Of a DNA stretch of 64,000 bases, positions 12,945 to 25,640 are shown one piece after another. The stretch is from Steromphala cineraria (Eukaryota > Mollusca > Gastropoda > Trochida > Trochidae), in contig OU744730.1 in assembly GCA_916613615.1 (NCBI GenBank), positions 3,999,582 through 4,063,581 on the forward strand, written 5' to 3'. Below the pieces are notes generated by a model. The model saw only the letters and a program-made list of their open reading frames with translations. It had not been told where the DNA came from and made no database searches. The number at the start of each line of letters is the position of its first letter. Position 1 is the stretch's first letter. A program made the translations under genes and the position numbers.

Positions 12945-13531
12945 AGCAATTTCGTCCTTCGTTCTATTGCTTTATACATGCATATCATGATTGATCGATA
13001 ACTAGCAAAGACAGGTCATTACATATTGATACGTTCATGTAGTAAGTCAAGTCTCGTTCACAGACGAATACCAATCATAACTACATACCTTAGGAAGATA
13101 AGATAAGAAAAGATAAATTCAGATATTTTTTTGGATTTAAAACAAATAATGTTTCTTACACTTAACACAACATGACATGATGTACATGTACATTAAGAGA
13201 CATATTTAGGACAGTAGCAAATTTAAGGTAAACAAACTGACTTATTAATATATGAATATATATACGAATATATGTGATGTCAAATGGAAGACAATGGTTA
13301 CAAATCGAAAGTGGAAGTTCAAAAACGTATGCTACATTTTGTTAAATTATGCCATATCATTCCTAATCTCAAATGATTAAAGGTTGGTCAAACTGAAATG
13401 GCCATCAGCACTCAAGGTTTGTCTTTGCAATAAATGTTATGTTCACGACTATGGATAATAGGGTTGACTTATAAGATGTTTGACCCGCTGAACATTTGGC
13501 CTCATCTAATGTTCATTAGATAAAATGTTTA
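12945..13531. other. Intergenic, no gene seen
   Basis: AT-rich stretch between two mobile elements with no open frame or structure worth reporting. Confidence 0.55.
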
Positions 13532-13767
13532 GAAATAAGCCATCCTGTCTCAGGGTACGACGTTACGCTAACTCCACTAATCTGTACCCTGGGCTCAGAA
13601 GCTAGATTCGCTCGCGCGGCCCGACATGGGATATAGCCAATCAAATCATTTTCTCGCCATCTTCTCGATAAAATTACGTCGAGAAAACGATTTGACTGGT
13701 CATTTCCTAAGTCGGGCCGCGCGGGCGAATCTAGCTTCTGAGACCAGGGTACAGGATGGAAATAAGC
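13532..13767. mobile_element. Fold-back element with 9-bp target duplication
   Basis: The element spans 13541-13758 and starts and ends with CATCCTGT and its complement. It is flanked by GAAATAAGC at 13532-13540 and again at 13759-13767. Inside, 44-nt GC-rich arms (13582-13625 and 13711-13754) form a long hairpin around CTAGATTCG and GCGCGGCCCGAC. A 9-bp duplication fits Mutator-like elements; an 8-bp hAT duplication plus a chance base is the alternative. No coding capacity. Confidence 0.8.
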
Positions 13768-14270
13768 CAACAATTATATCATCTTTACATGTATACTGAC
13801 AGGCGGAGGAAGTACACACTTAAGTTGAATTCATCATATGTAGAATTTTCAATTACAAATTTTTCGAGTTTCCGTTGTCGTATTCTCAAACTTATAACAA
13901 CAGGGGTAAAATCATCTTTCAAAGAATGCTTTCAATTGTATTGAATTTAAAAAGGAGAGATATTATTTTTTTAGTAATTTGTTTCAAAAATTAATTTTTA
14001 TATAACACAAACTTTCATCAACAAAACGAAGACACATTCTATATGAAAATCAATAAACGTGCCTCTGTTTTAACATATTTACAAAACTCTAAACATGGCA
14101 GGGTTCATGATAGTGTAAATTTTATTTTACCCCTGTCTGCATTAAACGATTTTTTGTTTACTATTACTTTTTGATGACTTTGCATTAACAGTATGTTAAA
14201 ATTAAAATGTTATTATTAGTATAAGCATCAATAATGATTCTAAAACATAGAGACGGATTTCATGACGACG
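13768..14270. other. Intergenic, no gene seen
   Basis: AT-rich stretch with poly-T runs between two mobile elements. Nothing supported. Confidence 0.55.
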
Positions 14271-14635
14271 TTAAAGGGGCAGTAGCACGTTTTTTGATAA
14301 TTATATATTTTAAAATTTTCACTGATAATTGTAAGTTAATGTATAATGTATTATTTTGACAGTGTCAAAAATCTCATTACACAAGCCAATTATCCATAGT
14401 CAGAGGAAAAAGTATGAAGATTTACATAAAATCCATTGGCAGCCATTTTTGTGTGAACACCTTTAATTAATTTTGTGTGAGAAAAAGGAACCGCATGGCT
14501 AAACTTTACATAATATATTTGAATTGTTACTGCTCCATTTAGTTTAAATACATTGTCTTTCAAGTGGAACCATTAATTTTCATTTTCCTGACATCACCTT
14601 ATATTCCCCCTAAAAACGTGCTACTGCCCCTTTAA
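14271..14635. mobile_element. MITE family I, copy 3
   Basis: 365 bp, TTAA at both ends, inverted ends TTAAAGGGGCAGTAGCACG, opposite orientation to copy 2. The interior is close to copy 1. Confidence 0.88.
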
Positions 14636-16105
14636 GGCAATAAACGGAAAGTATATTTAATATATGAAACAGATCTTGACTTAAATTTATCCTTATATTG
14701 CTGTAAATATTTAACAAGGATATTGTTTACCTAATTACCTTGTTGTAAATCTATTTAGATAAAGTTTATTAGTTTTGAGTAAATGGAAAGTGTAAGCAGT
14801 AAATGAACATAAATAATTCAATTAATATTTGTTATATATACACAAAGAACAAATTTGTAAAATGAATTTGGGTGCTCTTGGACTATTTGGATTAATTTGA
14901 TGTATTGACCACTCAAGATGTAACAATTGCTTTGTTATGGACTATTTAATTGAACTGAAAGTCGAATATGTGCAAAAATAATGAAAATATGAGAAAAACT
15001 GTGAGACTACTGAAATTTGGCCAAAAATAACTATTGTCAAAGGGGCAAAACTACACATTAAACTTTGGATGTTATAAATTAAAAATAACATTTCTGATCC
15101 TTAGTTGACATTTATACACAAAAAACCTTTTCATCATGCATGATTAGAGGCTAGCAAGACATTGAATTTTCAGTACTTTGTTCATAAAAAATTGATAAAA
15201 TGCCTACAATCTTAACATCTGTGAGGAAATTTGAGATTCCTTGAGTTGAACTTGTTGATCAAACACTTCTCCTTCCTTTAGATAAGCCATTATCTTTGAC
15301 AGTGACCAATTAATGTCTTTGTGCAGTTTTCTTTAAGTTCGATATTTGATAATTTCGTGATTTTGAAGGTTCATACTGCTTTAACGATTGACTTTTGCAA
15401 TGGGGTTATTTAATAAAAAGCCATCAATTCACTCAAAAGAATGATAATAATCACATTGCAGCCAAAAATTGACTTTCATTTTAAATTTTAAGGTAACTTG
15501 GATTTTGACTTAAAAATACTAAGTTTTTGTAAAGCCAGTTATTCAGTGACAGTGAATCGTATCGCGTAAACCGTATGAAGTTTTCGTTTCAACGCTGCTG
15601 GATGATCGTTCTTTAAAAACATCCTTATTGTTTGCCTGTACATTTGTTTTGTTTATCATTAACAGTGTTTTTCTGTTTGAAAAAGTGGGGGGTGCTTAAT
15701 TTAGTTCCTTGTCTATATAATTTTTCATTAGCTGTGAATGTTAAATTTATTATGAAATTACAATTTATAATGATGTTTATATAAACATAATCTACATTGT
15801 TTAACAATTGCAAACACAAGAAAAGTCGAAACAAATGCCTAACGTAGTCGAGGATTTCAATGGTTACAATGCTGCTGATTGATTATTAGTTAGAAATGCC
15901 GATTTTGCTAAGGAAAACTCAACTAATGAATCAAATAACCACGGAAACTATTTTTTGCTCTTTGTATCAAATGTACATGAACACACTTGGTTGAACAAAA
16001 CATCATATCCGTTTAAGGCTTGGATATTGAAATGCTTTCGGTACAATTATTAATCAAACTACACAAACATATGTAAAATTCTTCCGTCCAAGACGCTAAA
16101 TATAT
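14636..16105. other. Intergenic, no gene seen
   Basis: Very AT-rich. The minus-strand frame at 15625-15834 has no recognisable family features. Confidence 0.55.
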
Positions 16106-16107
16106 TT

Positions 16108-16600
16108 TTAGGTCATCTGGCCTGAAAGGACAGATGGGGTTATGACATTGTATGACATGTTGTCCGGCGTCCGTCCATCCGTCCGTCCGTAAACTTTGCG
16201 TATGACTTCTTCTCCAGAACCAAAAGGTGTAGAAAGCTGAAATCTTGTATGTAGACTCCTTGACTAGTGGGGATTATAAATTGTAACTTTGGTGATCTTG
16301 TGACCCATAAAAAGGTTTACATGGGTCACGCCCTATATACCTATCTTCTTCTTCTTCTTCTTCTTCTTCTTCCCCAGAACCAAAAGATGAAGAAAGCTGA
16401 AATCTTGTGTAAAGACTATATATTTGACGAGTGAGAATTATAATTTATAGCTTTGGTGGTCCTAGGACCCCTTATAGGGCTACAGGGGCTGCACATTTAA
16501 AACCTATTTTCCGCTTTTTCCAGACTCCTTGACTAGTGAGGATTATGATTTATAACTTTTGTGGCTCTCTGGCCCCTTCTTGCTCACGTTAAAGTCGGTC
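16108..16600. repeat. Dispersed bivalve-type repeat with CCGT and CTT runs
   Basis: Contains GGTCATCTGGCCTGAAAGGA, then GTCCGTCCATCCGTCCGTCC at about 16170-16190. The phrase CTTCTTCTCCAGAACCAAAAG and its variant occur twice, as does GACTCCTTGACTAGTG, so it is internally repetitive. A (CTT)n tract lies at about 16344-16372. From general familiarity this resembles a non-autonomous repeat common in bivalve genomes; the exact family cannot be named here. Confidence 0.6.
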
Positions 16601-16700
16601 ACTTGCACATGCACATTGACCACAGCCTAAAGGAAACTTGAACTCAACAGATCAAAATCAGTCGAAACATTTGTCAAAATACTAGATACATCTAAGGAAA

Positions 16701-16985
16701 GGTAAAAGGGACAGTAACACATATTTATCTAAAAAAGAAACACATTGAACAAAAATTACATTTACCAACGCGGCAATTGCAAGTAAGTGTTTTTCATGAA
16801 AAGTAAAATCCATTTTCTATCTCAAAGTAAGAAGAGGTGTTCCCATTGAAATGGCCGCCTGAAAGGTTTTTTTTAAAATATTTCTATTAGAATAAAAAAA
16901 GTTTGATCTTTAAATGAATAACAAATATTCTTCTCCTATCTGATGGTGAAAAGTAGATATGTTTACACATTGCCACTACAATTTC
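16701..16985. mobile_element. Partial MITE family II copy
   Basis: Shares TTTACCAACGCGGCAATTGC, the GTTTTTCAT phrase and the AGAGGTGTTCCCATTGAAAT/GGCCGCCT block with the elements at 19.5-21.3 kb, but its ends are decayed. It begins with AAAAGGGACAGTAACAC, a diverged version of the family I terminus. Confidence 0.6.
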
Positions 16986-17823
16986 ATTAAAGCGATCCAA
17001 CAGACGCTAATAATTATTGTGACTTTGTTTTCATAGCATTGTAAGGCAAATTTGTGTTAATGGCTTAGTATAATTTTCAATGATGTGTATCGAAATGTTA
17101 TATGACATTTGATTATTAAAATGAATAGTCGATAAAAACACCTTTTTCGTGACGAATTGAATTTACGTAGTAAGAACTGGAAAATAGTATTAACACCTAA
17201 AGTGGGACAAAATGCAAATAATTAAAAATAGATGAATTCTGTACTCTATGTATTTCCACTACTACAATTTAGGTCTTTTCGCAGTGAAGTTACCATAGAA
17301 AGTGAAACGCAAATAAAATATGTTTCTGTGACGAACACCCCACTCGTTAAGAGCCTCATCGTGTTTAACTCTAACTTAGGTAGCTGTTACGCATCAACTA
17401 GCGTGATTGACAAGTCCCTGCCATGAAATAGCGTATACCTGGCACTCATTTCTCTTACTGTAAGATAACAGCTCAAGTTACATAACCACACAGGATACCT
17501 AAGAAGATATTTATGTACAAACAAACATCAACTCGGTAAGTCGCAAATCCATGTTGACATTTTGTGTGCTATTTTTAGAATGGTGTCCTTTCTCGCGAAG
17601 GCGTGAAAGTTTCTCTAAGCTGGACTGTTGTCTAGACTTAAGTTGAATAGAATGCTAGACACGTATATTCATGTTAACGTCAGTATATATGTAGGAAGAA
17701 CAGATGATTTAAACGAAAAACGGGATATTTCGATCGAAGGCCTATAAACTGATAAACTTCTACTTAAAATGGGCTGAATTTGCCTTATCAAGTAGAAAAT
17801 ACTTTCGTAGCGTATTCTCAAAT
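16986..17823. other. Intergenic, no gene seen
   Basis: No supported feature. The plus-strand frame at 17232-17426 lacks recognisable motifs. Confidence 0.5.
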
Positions 17824-18615
17824 GCAACTCCGTGAGTTATCGAGAGCCATATGACAAACGTACCAATAGTGTCATCTAATCGAGAACTATTTACTGTTGT
17901 AGATGAGCATTATTATAAAGCTAATCGACGTCGTATAGTGACAACAAGGTTTGATTCGCGATTATGATCGAAAACCGGACAATGACGCGTGTCAATCGGC
18001 GCGTGAAGCACGCAGTCAGAATGATGTTAAGATGTTTCATGAGTGATATAATACTGAATACTAATATTCATGTAAATTGAACGTGTGAATATTTTGCTTT
18101 CTTTGATCAAATGTTTTAAAGTTTTCATTGAAAACAAGTGTTTAATATAATTAATTATTATTTGGAGATGTGATAATTTGAATTCATTTAATATATTATG
18201 CCATCACGTCGCATTCTCTCCCCAAAGAGGCCGATCAATTCATGAAATGTTGATACATCCTCTGTTATATCACGCCGAGTTTGTGGGATAGAATGGGAGA
18301 TGCCTGATTGAAGGCAATCAAAGTTAGTTGTGCAATCAGCGACGCTGTTCTTAAATCATCATTTTGGCTACTGAATCATAGTAAAGGCCTTGTGATGTGA
18401 ACCACCTTTTCCATGCGAGAAGCGTTGTCATTTGATAAAGAAATTCAAATGGATTGTGGTGCAATTTTTTTCTGCCATGGGGAACCCACGGATTTCGGCG
18501 TAATAGAACAGAGGCTGTATCAACATTTCATGACTATCTGGGGAGAGAGTTTAAACGCTGACCTGTATCATAGAAAAACAATTCTAATGTGATAAAACAT
18601 GACGTAGTGGCTCTT
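17824..18615. mobile_element. Non-autonomous element related to the one at 31.2 kb
   Basis: The left end (ACTCCGTGAGTT, then ACCAATAGTGTCATC) matches the reverse complement of 32050-32100. A further shared block, ATGATCGAAAACCGGACAAT, lies at about 17965. Inverted arms of about 55 bp at 18211-18265 and 18497-18552 carry CTCTCCCC and TCATGAAATGTTGATACA. Element limits are approximate. No coding frame. Confidence 0.55.
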
Positions 18616-19149
18616 TATGAATTAGGTCGGACAAATGTTTACTGTTAACAAAAGGTTTCCGACTTCAGACTTTAAGCCTTAAACATGGTTAGCAACCACT
18701 TATGTCGACAAACAGTAAACACCTATAAATCAATGAATTAAATGTTTACACGTTACCTGTTTGTCTACCTCGCGACACAAGTAAGATTGTTTGTAGATAC
18801 TGAAAATGTAGTTATGATATATAGCTGATGATAATTAACCAACATCATAGGTCTTATATGTGATTGGTCTACATACATAATTTTCATGATTTATGTGAAA
18901 TAATAAAGACAATGCTATTAGGAATGTACGTATTAATAATATCTAAAGATATATAAATTTGTTTTTAAACGAGTTTCCTTTGTATATGTGAATGCGTTAA
19001 ATTATGTGTTATTTTCATACATTTTCCAGTGTTATATTATGTGTGTGTTGATTTTATTACTTGGTAAGCTTTGCATGTTTAGAAATGTCAGAAGTGAGAT
19101 GTTTTAATCGGTTATATTTCTTTAACAAGTGACTGTTGGTTTGAATGGT
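18616..19149. other. Intergenic, no gene seen
   Basis: AT-rich stretch between mobile elements; nothing supported. Confidence 0.5.
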
Positions 19150-19496
19150 TTAAAGGGGCAGTAGCACGTTTTTACGGGCAATATAAGGTGATGTCAGGAA
19201 AATGAAAACTAATGATTCCAATTGAAAGACAATATATTAAAACTAATTGAAGCAGTAATAATTCAAATATGTAACGTAAAGTTTAGCTATGCGATTGCAT
19301 TTTCTTATACAAAATGAATTAAAGGTGTTCACACAAAATGGCCGCCAGTGGATACTTTGTCCTGAGAATATGAGTGATTGGCTTGTGTAATGAGAGTTTG
19401 GACACTATCAAAATAATACATTTAGCATTAACTTACAATTATCAGTGAAATATTTAAAATATAAAATTATCAAAAAACGTGCTACTGCCCCTTTAC
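19150..19496. mobile_element. MITE family I, copy 4
   Basis: TTAA on the left; the right TTAA is mutated to TTAC. The inverted ends and interior are typical of the family. Confidence 0.85.
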
Positions 19497-19835
19497 AGGA
19501 ATAGTATTACAGTAGCATGTCTATAGTCTCTGGGACCAAATTTAAGAAAATTATATTTACCAATGTGGCAATTGCAAGTAAATGTTTTTCATAAAAGATG
19601 AGAGTTCTTCCAAGAACGTTATATGTTACTTGAATCCATTTCCTATCTAAAATGAATAAGAGGTGTCCCCACGAAAATGGCCGCCTAACATTTCACAAGA
19701 CACTTTATAGTTTCGTCTTCAACTACTGTCAAAGTCGGATTGAGGTGTGACATTTTAGCTCTACGAGGGTAATACATTAGGCATTTCAATGAGAAAAATT
19801 AAAATGAATAAAAATTTAAAATCTTTGCCTCCCCT

Positions 19836-20198
19836 TTAAAGGGGCAGTAGCACGTTTTTAGAGGTAATATAAGGTGATGTCAGGAAAATAAAAATTAATG
19901 GTTCCAATTGAAAGACAGTGCATTTAAACTAAATGGAGCAGTAATAATTCAAATATATAATGTAAAGTTTAGCCATGCGATTCATTTTTCTTACAGAAAA
20001 TGAATTAAAGGTGTTAAAAACAATGACCGCCAATGGATTTTATGTGAATCTTCACACTTTGTCCCCTGATTATGGCTGATTGGCTTGTGTAATTAGATTT
20101 ATTTCACTATCAAAATAATACATTTAGCATTAACTTACAATTATCAGTGAAATATTTAAAATATAAAATTATCAAAAAACGTGCTACTGCCCCTTTAA
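19836..20198. mobile_element. MITE family I, copy 5
   Basis: TTAA at both ends and inverted ends intact. Part of the tandem duplication described for this region. Confidence 0.88.
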
Positions 20199-20539
20199 AG
20201 GAATAGTATTACAGTAGCATGTCTATAGTCAAAAGGGAAACTCCGGGACCAAAGAAAATTATATTTACCAATGTGGCCATTGCAAGTAAATGTTTTTCAT
20301 AAAAGAGTTCTTTCAAGAACGTTATATGTTACTTGAATCCATTTCCTATCTAAAATGAATAAGAGGTGTCCCCACGAAAATGGCCGCCTAACATTTCACA
20401 AGACACTTTATAGTTTCGTCTTCAACTACTGTCAAAGTCGGATTGAGGTGTGACATTTTTAGCTCTACGAGGGTAATACATTAGGCATTTCAATGAGAAA
20501 AATTAAAATGAATAAAAATTTAAAATCTTTGCCTCCCCT

Positions 20540-20901
20540 TTAAAGGGGCAGTAGCACGTTTTTAGAGGTAATATAAGGTGATGTCAGGAAAATAAAAATT
20601 AATGGTTCCAATTGAAAGACAGTGCATTTAAACTAAATGGAGCAGTAATAATTCAAATATATAATGTAAAGTTTAGCCATGCGATTCATTTTTCTTACAG
20701 AAAATGAATTAAAGGTGTTAAAACAATGGCCGCCAATGGATTTTATGTGAATCTTCACACTTTGTCCCCTGATTATGGCTGATTGGCTTGTGTAATTAGA
20801 TTTATTTCACTATCAAAATAATACATTTAGCATTAACTTACAATTATCAGTGAAATATTTAAAATATAAAATTATCAAAAAACGTGCTACTGCCCCTTTA
20901 A
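20540..20901. mobile_element. MITE family I, copy 6
   Basis: Nearly identical to copy 5, from which it arose by tandem duplication rather than by a separate insertion. TTAA at both ends. Confidence 0.88.
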
Positions 20902-21258
20902 AGGAATAGTATTACAGTAGCATGTCTATAGTCAAAAGGGAAACTCCGGGACCAAAGAAAATTATATTTACCAATGTGGCCATTGCAAGTAAATGTTTTT
21001 CATAAAAGAGTTCTTTCAAGAACGTTATATGTTACTTGAATCCATTTCCTATCTAAAATGAATAAGAGGTGTCCCCACGAAAATGGCCGCCTAACATTTC
21101 ACAAGACACTTTATAGTTTCGTCTTCAACTACTGTCAAATTCGGATTGAGGTGTGACATCTTTAGCCCTACGAGGGTTATACACGTGGCATTAGTCGTTT
21201 CAGTGAGGACAATTAAAATGAATAAAATTTAGAAAAATTTGCCTCCCCTTTAAAATAT

Positions 21259-22343
21259 ACAATCTCATGGAACTCTCTGTATAGCTGGTGGGAACTACAA
21301 AGTAAATATTTATTATTTACCCAACTGAAATATTGCATCAGTTGATCAAACATAGATAATATGGGTAGACTTTCAGAATTACTCTCGTTTCCAAATGTGT
21401 AACAGATGTCGAAATCATATACTTGTTTCAACACCTACGTTGCCTACCGAACTGACATAACTGGTATTGATTTTTGTTGATAATCAATACTTGATGTTCG
21501 AAAATAAATATAGTTTATATAAATAGGCCACATGGCCTACGTATTAATCTATTAAAGACTATCGTAAACTTGTTCTTTCTCTTACAACTCTGGGTAAAAA
21601 CATTGAGTTCATATCCTCTATAATTATATTCACGATACTATTTCAAAATAAATTCAGAAATACGTATATACACAAATTTTTAGTGAGTTATTGTTTTACG
21701 CCGCTTTGGCAATATTACAGCCATGCAGTGGCGTCACATATTTTTAGTAGAGAATATTATGTGAGTGTCCATGACATACTATGTTTACGACATGAGTTCC
21801 TAAACCTTAATATTTCCCAAGCAAGAACGAGGGATATACTGATATTTAGGCACGTGTCTCGTAAACAAAGTATGTCATGGGCATGTCATTAAAGAAAAAT
21901 AATGAAAACCCATCTCACAGAACAGGCAGACAAGCCGCCCTCGGCCCCTATGGGACGGAACGTCATCTGCGAACAGTACGTCAAAGCAATGATATGACGT
22001 CACAATGAAAAGGGGATATGTTGCCCTAGGGCATCATGTGAAAAATATGAACCCCGATATGACTGCCTCGTAGGTTATAAACAGAGATTATTACCCCAGG
22101 TAGTGTGTCATGTGACTTTTACGAAACAAGTGTGAATTTTTGTATTACCAGAACGAGAGCGAGGGTTAAATACAAAATTGCACGAGTTTCGTTAAAACGT
22201 CACAAGCTAAAAATTTACGGGAACTCGCGCTACAACAATCGTTGTTAGGTAAAAATTATATGTGCACTAGTGCTCATATAAAAAATATGTCACTACTTAT
22301 TTTAAACCATATGGGTAATAAAAACATCTATTTCTGTTTTCAG
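21259..22343. other. Upstream flank of the RING TRIM gene
   Basis: No MITE and no convincing open frame. It should contain the promoter and a non-coding first exon of the gene at 22344, because that coding exon begins right behind a splice acceptor. Neither could be placed. Confidence 0.45.
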
Positions 22344-25198
22344 ATGATAACAATTCAGAAGCTCACTGAGACCTATTTGACATGCGCACTGTGTTCAAAG
22401 GAGTTCAAAGATCCGGGCACCTTGGACTGCAGCCATTCATTCTGTAAACAATGCATTCTGGATTACGCCAATCAACCGGAAGTCGAGAAGTCTCTACCAT
22501 GTCCGGTGTGTAACGAACCAACAAGAGTAGCCTCCCCTGATAAGCCTCTTCAGGAATGGCTGAAGCAAGTTCCGATCTCAGAGTCATTATCAAACCTGTT
22601 GAATACACTCGGGCCTGCTATAGGTACGTTGAAATATTAAACTACATAAACATGGTTTATCGTTGAAATATTAAACTACATAAACATGGTTTATCGTTGA
22701 AATGCCTAACATGATACTGTTCCATTGATTGAAATCGTGTTTTATGTACAAGTAAAACTTTACAATTGTCACCCGAACAACGTTATCAGAATGGACCTAC
22801 TTTTAGATTTCATTTCTCGATTTATTTTACCAACTAAAAAAATGTCAAAACCGATGTCGAAAAGTGGTCGAAAATGACTAAACAAAATTTATCTGAAAAA
22901 AATTATCAGGTCGAATTTTGCAAGTGTTCATTTGTGACAAAAGCGTATGTTATGGGAGCGATTTTTGTACAATGATGTTATACAGAAAATATTGCTTTTT
23001 GATGTTTTCTACTTCTAAATGTCATTCAAAGACTCTTCAACCTTCCCTATCCTTCTTACATCCTCAAAACGTCCATTAACCAGGACCATTTTACCTATGC
23101 TCATCAGAAAATATCAAGCAATACATGTATGTACAATATGGAACACATGCATATTGTTAAATATGCATGTTTTAGAATGGTTGTGTTCAAATGTGATGTG
23201 ATGAAAATCTGATAAAAGGTCATTGTATCTAGTTAAAACTAGCTGTAATGTATACGTCCCATAAGTCCTCCCGTTACATTTAGCTACTAACCCACCTGGT
23301 CCGTGTCGAGCATGCGCGGAAATCAACCAATGGAACAAGAACTTTGACTTATGGGATGTTTCTCTACTTACATTAGTCTCAATGAATTTCTCTTTTAAGA
23401 ACGCTACATATATTTTACTGACAAAATCCTTGTTGCTTATCTTTTTGTGAGGTGTATATAGGAGTCACATATCATAAATTAAATGTATTAAATTACTGTA
23501 TTAGCAAATCTTATTCAAAGATGAATTAATGAGAACTTTTCTTTAACAGGTGCTTGTTGCGTATGTCTGGCCCCAAGGGAGACAACTCCAACCACCATCT
23601 GGTGTTCCGTCTGTTCGTCCCTGTTTTGTGACAGTTGCGGGGCGTACCACAATAAAATGCCACAGTCTCGCCAACACAAGGTCTCTACCTACGACTCTGT
23701 GGCCAAAGATACAACAAAGACAATCAAGTGCCCAACACACACCGATGAAAACATTTACCAATTTTGCAAAGACTGCATAGCTGCCATATGTTTGAAATGC
23801 AAAAATCTTCACCATAAGAAATGCAAGGAAGTGTTCATCATTGAAGACACCGTTCCAGAGTACACGTCACTGTACCAGCGGTTGACCGAGGGTTCTGAAG
23901 AGGAAAGGAATGCCGGTTATGTATCTCGAAAACAGGCCCCGAGTGATGTCCTGGAGCTTGGCTCACGAATTCAGGTGACGTGTCGTGACTCTGTCTCTCT
24001 TGTTCATGACAAGGAGCTGGCTCTCCTTAGAAAGGTCATGGGCATGAGAGGAGACCAGTCAAAACTTTTGGACTCCAAAATAGATTCCGATGAGTCCACC
24101 CTCCGTGATTTAGAAGAAAAGGTCAAAGACATTGACGATGCTTTGACTTCCGGTTCCACGAAAACTTTGTTTGAAGTCTTTGAATCTATCGACGATCCTC
24201 TGTCTACGTCCGAGGAGGATTCTGTACATGGAGAGAACGGAAATGTTCTTGTTCCAAGATTTGAACCTGCAGGAAAGGATTTTGGCAGAACCATATCTGA
24301 GATAGAACTGAGGGAAGCTCTATCCATACCGGAAAACCTTTCTAACCGTCATGCGATACTCCATGACTACTATGACGTAAGACATAGTCAGGACAGGGTG
24401 CCTCCATGTCTAGTTGATGTGGTTGTCATAGAAACCAATAGCGTAAAACGCATCATCGTCACGGACGAAAAAAACAAGAACGTCAAGCTTGTGTTCAAGG
24501 AAGGAAGTCGCCAATATCTCACTACTGTGACTCTGGATGAATCTCCCTTTGGGGTAACCAAATATGGGGGAGCCAAAGTTCTTATAACAATTCCTTCTTT
24601 GAAAAAGATCCTTGAGTTCTCAATTCAGCCAACCCTTTCGAAGACGCCCAAAGAAATCAAGACCAAGCACAAGTACCTTGGAATAAGCCACCTCAGAGAA
24701 GATCGCCTTGTAGTCACCCACAATCACAGTTCATTCTTCAGTCAGTCATCTGTGGATATCATCAATACCAGTGGTGAAGTTCTTCTTGTGTTCAAATCAC
24801 GCTCAATACCAAACCCACAATTCCTCTGCTCACTTCCCGACAACACTATTCTTGTGTCCAATGCAAAACCAGGAAGTGTGAGTCTGATGTCTGAAAGGAA
24901 GAGAGAATTTGTATTCACCTACAAACCAAAACGTGCCAAGGGGAGATCACTATCTGGAAGAGTGATGGTGAGTCCACGAGGTCTCGCGGCAAATCTTAAA
25001 GTTGAATATTTCATAGTGGACGGTGGAACCAATAGAGTTGTACAACTGGCAAGGTCCGGTGAGTTCAAGAAACAACTCCTTACATCGACTGATGGACTTG
25101 ACAACCCCTCGGGCATCTGTGCAATAGAGACGGACGATGTTGAGGAGTTTCTGTACGTCACCACTCAGCAATTTGTCAAAGTGTTCAAACTGAAATAA
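22344..25198 (+). CDS. TRIM protein: RING, B-box1, B-box2, coiled coil, NHL-type propeller
   Basis: Probable E3 ubiquitin ligase. Exons are 22344-22623 and 23550-25198, joined ATAG|GTACG...AACAG|GTGC in phase 1, giving about 642 residues. The ATG follows directly on an acceptor (CTGTTTTCAG|ATG), so upstream exons are non-coding. The RING is complete C3HC4: C14, C17, C29, H31, C34, C37, C53, C56. B-box1 uses C96 or C97, C99, C112, C115, C120, C123 and H127; B-box2 uses C154, H157, C166, C169, C174, C177 and H181. A coiled-coil and linker region runs to about residue 380, then an NHL-like beta-propeller from about 382, ending FLYVTTQQFVKVFKLK. In related NHL-type TRIM proteins the propeller binds protein or RNA partners; the substrate here is unknown. 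It is the only member of the local family with all domains, and so the best guide to what the other two have lost. The propeller closes with the same LLTS-DG...GIC...YVT pattern as both relatives. Confidence 0.9.
22628..22695. repeat. 34-bp tandem duplication next to a splice donor
   Basis: Two identical 34-bp copies beginning GTTGAAATATTAAACTACAT lie 4 bp into the intron of the RING TRIM gene. They leave the donor GTACG itself intact. Confidence 0.9.
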
Positions 25199-25249
25199 CC
25201 TTTTCATTCATTTACCGTTCACAAATGTCTGTTTGGAGCAACATATATG

Positions 25250-25640
25250 TAACACTTGTGGCGTCAATTTATTGTTCTCTCATTCCATGATTTTTCAGTA
25301 ATTCAATCTTTTGGCGACTTTAAGGTTTGTTGTTGCTGAAGCCAGACGTTAAGTGAAATTCAAAGTTAAGTGAAATTCAAATCGACTTAAACTTGTGACG
25401 TCAATCCATTGTTTTATTATTATTTGGAAATTCAAGTTTTTGACGATTTTAAGGTATGATGTTGATAAGCAAAACATTGAATGAAATCAAATCGTTTTAC
25501 ACTTGTGACGTCAAGCTATTGTTTTCTTCTTCATAATTTTTCATTCGAATCAGTTATTCAAGTTTTTCACTTGAACTATTAAGATTTTATGATGAGACAA
25601 GAAATTGAGTAAAATTCAAGTCAATTAATACCCTCGGCTC
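25250..25640. repeat. Degenerate direct repeats in the 3' flank of the RING TRIM gene
   Basis: Three to four diverged units of roughly 110-140 bp, recognised by ACTTGTGACGTCAA followed by ATTGTT, a TTCAAGTTTTT phrase and AAGTGAAATTCAAA. They lie where the 3' untranslated region would be expected. Confidence 0.6.

Larger units (their letters stand above)
19498..21258. repeat. Tandem duplication of a MITE II + MITE I pair
   Basis: A unit of about 702 bp (19498-20199) recurs almost identically at 20200-20902. A third, partial copy with only the family II half runs 20903-21258. Each unit starts GGAATAGTATTACAGTAGCA and joins a family II element to a family I element. Family II shares the block AGAGGTGTCCCCACGAAAAT/GGCCGCC with the AAGGTGTTCACACAAAAT/GGCCGCC of family I, so the two families are related. 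Confidence 0.88.

Noticed and set aside
23543..25207. Minus-strand open frames over the RING TRIM gene
   Set aside because: Antisense shadows of a gene with clear zinc-binding motifs and splice sites on the plus strand.
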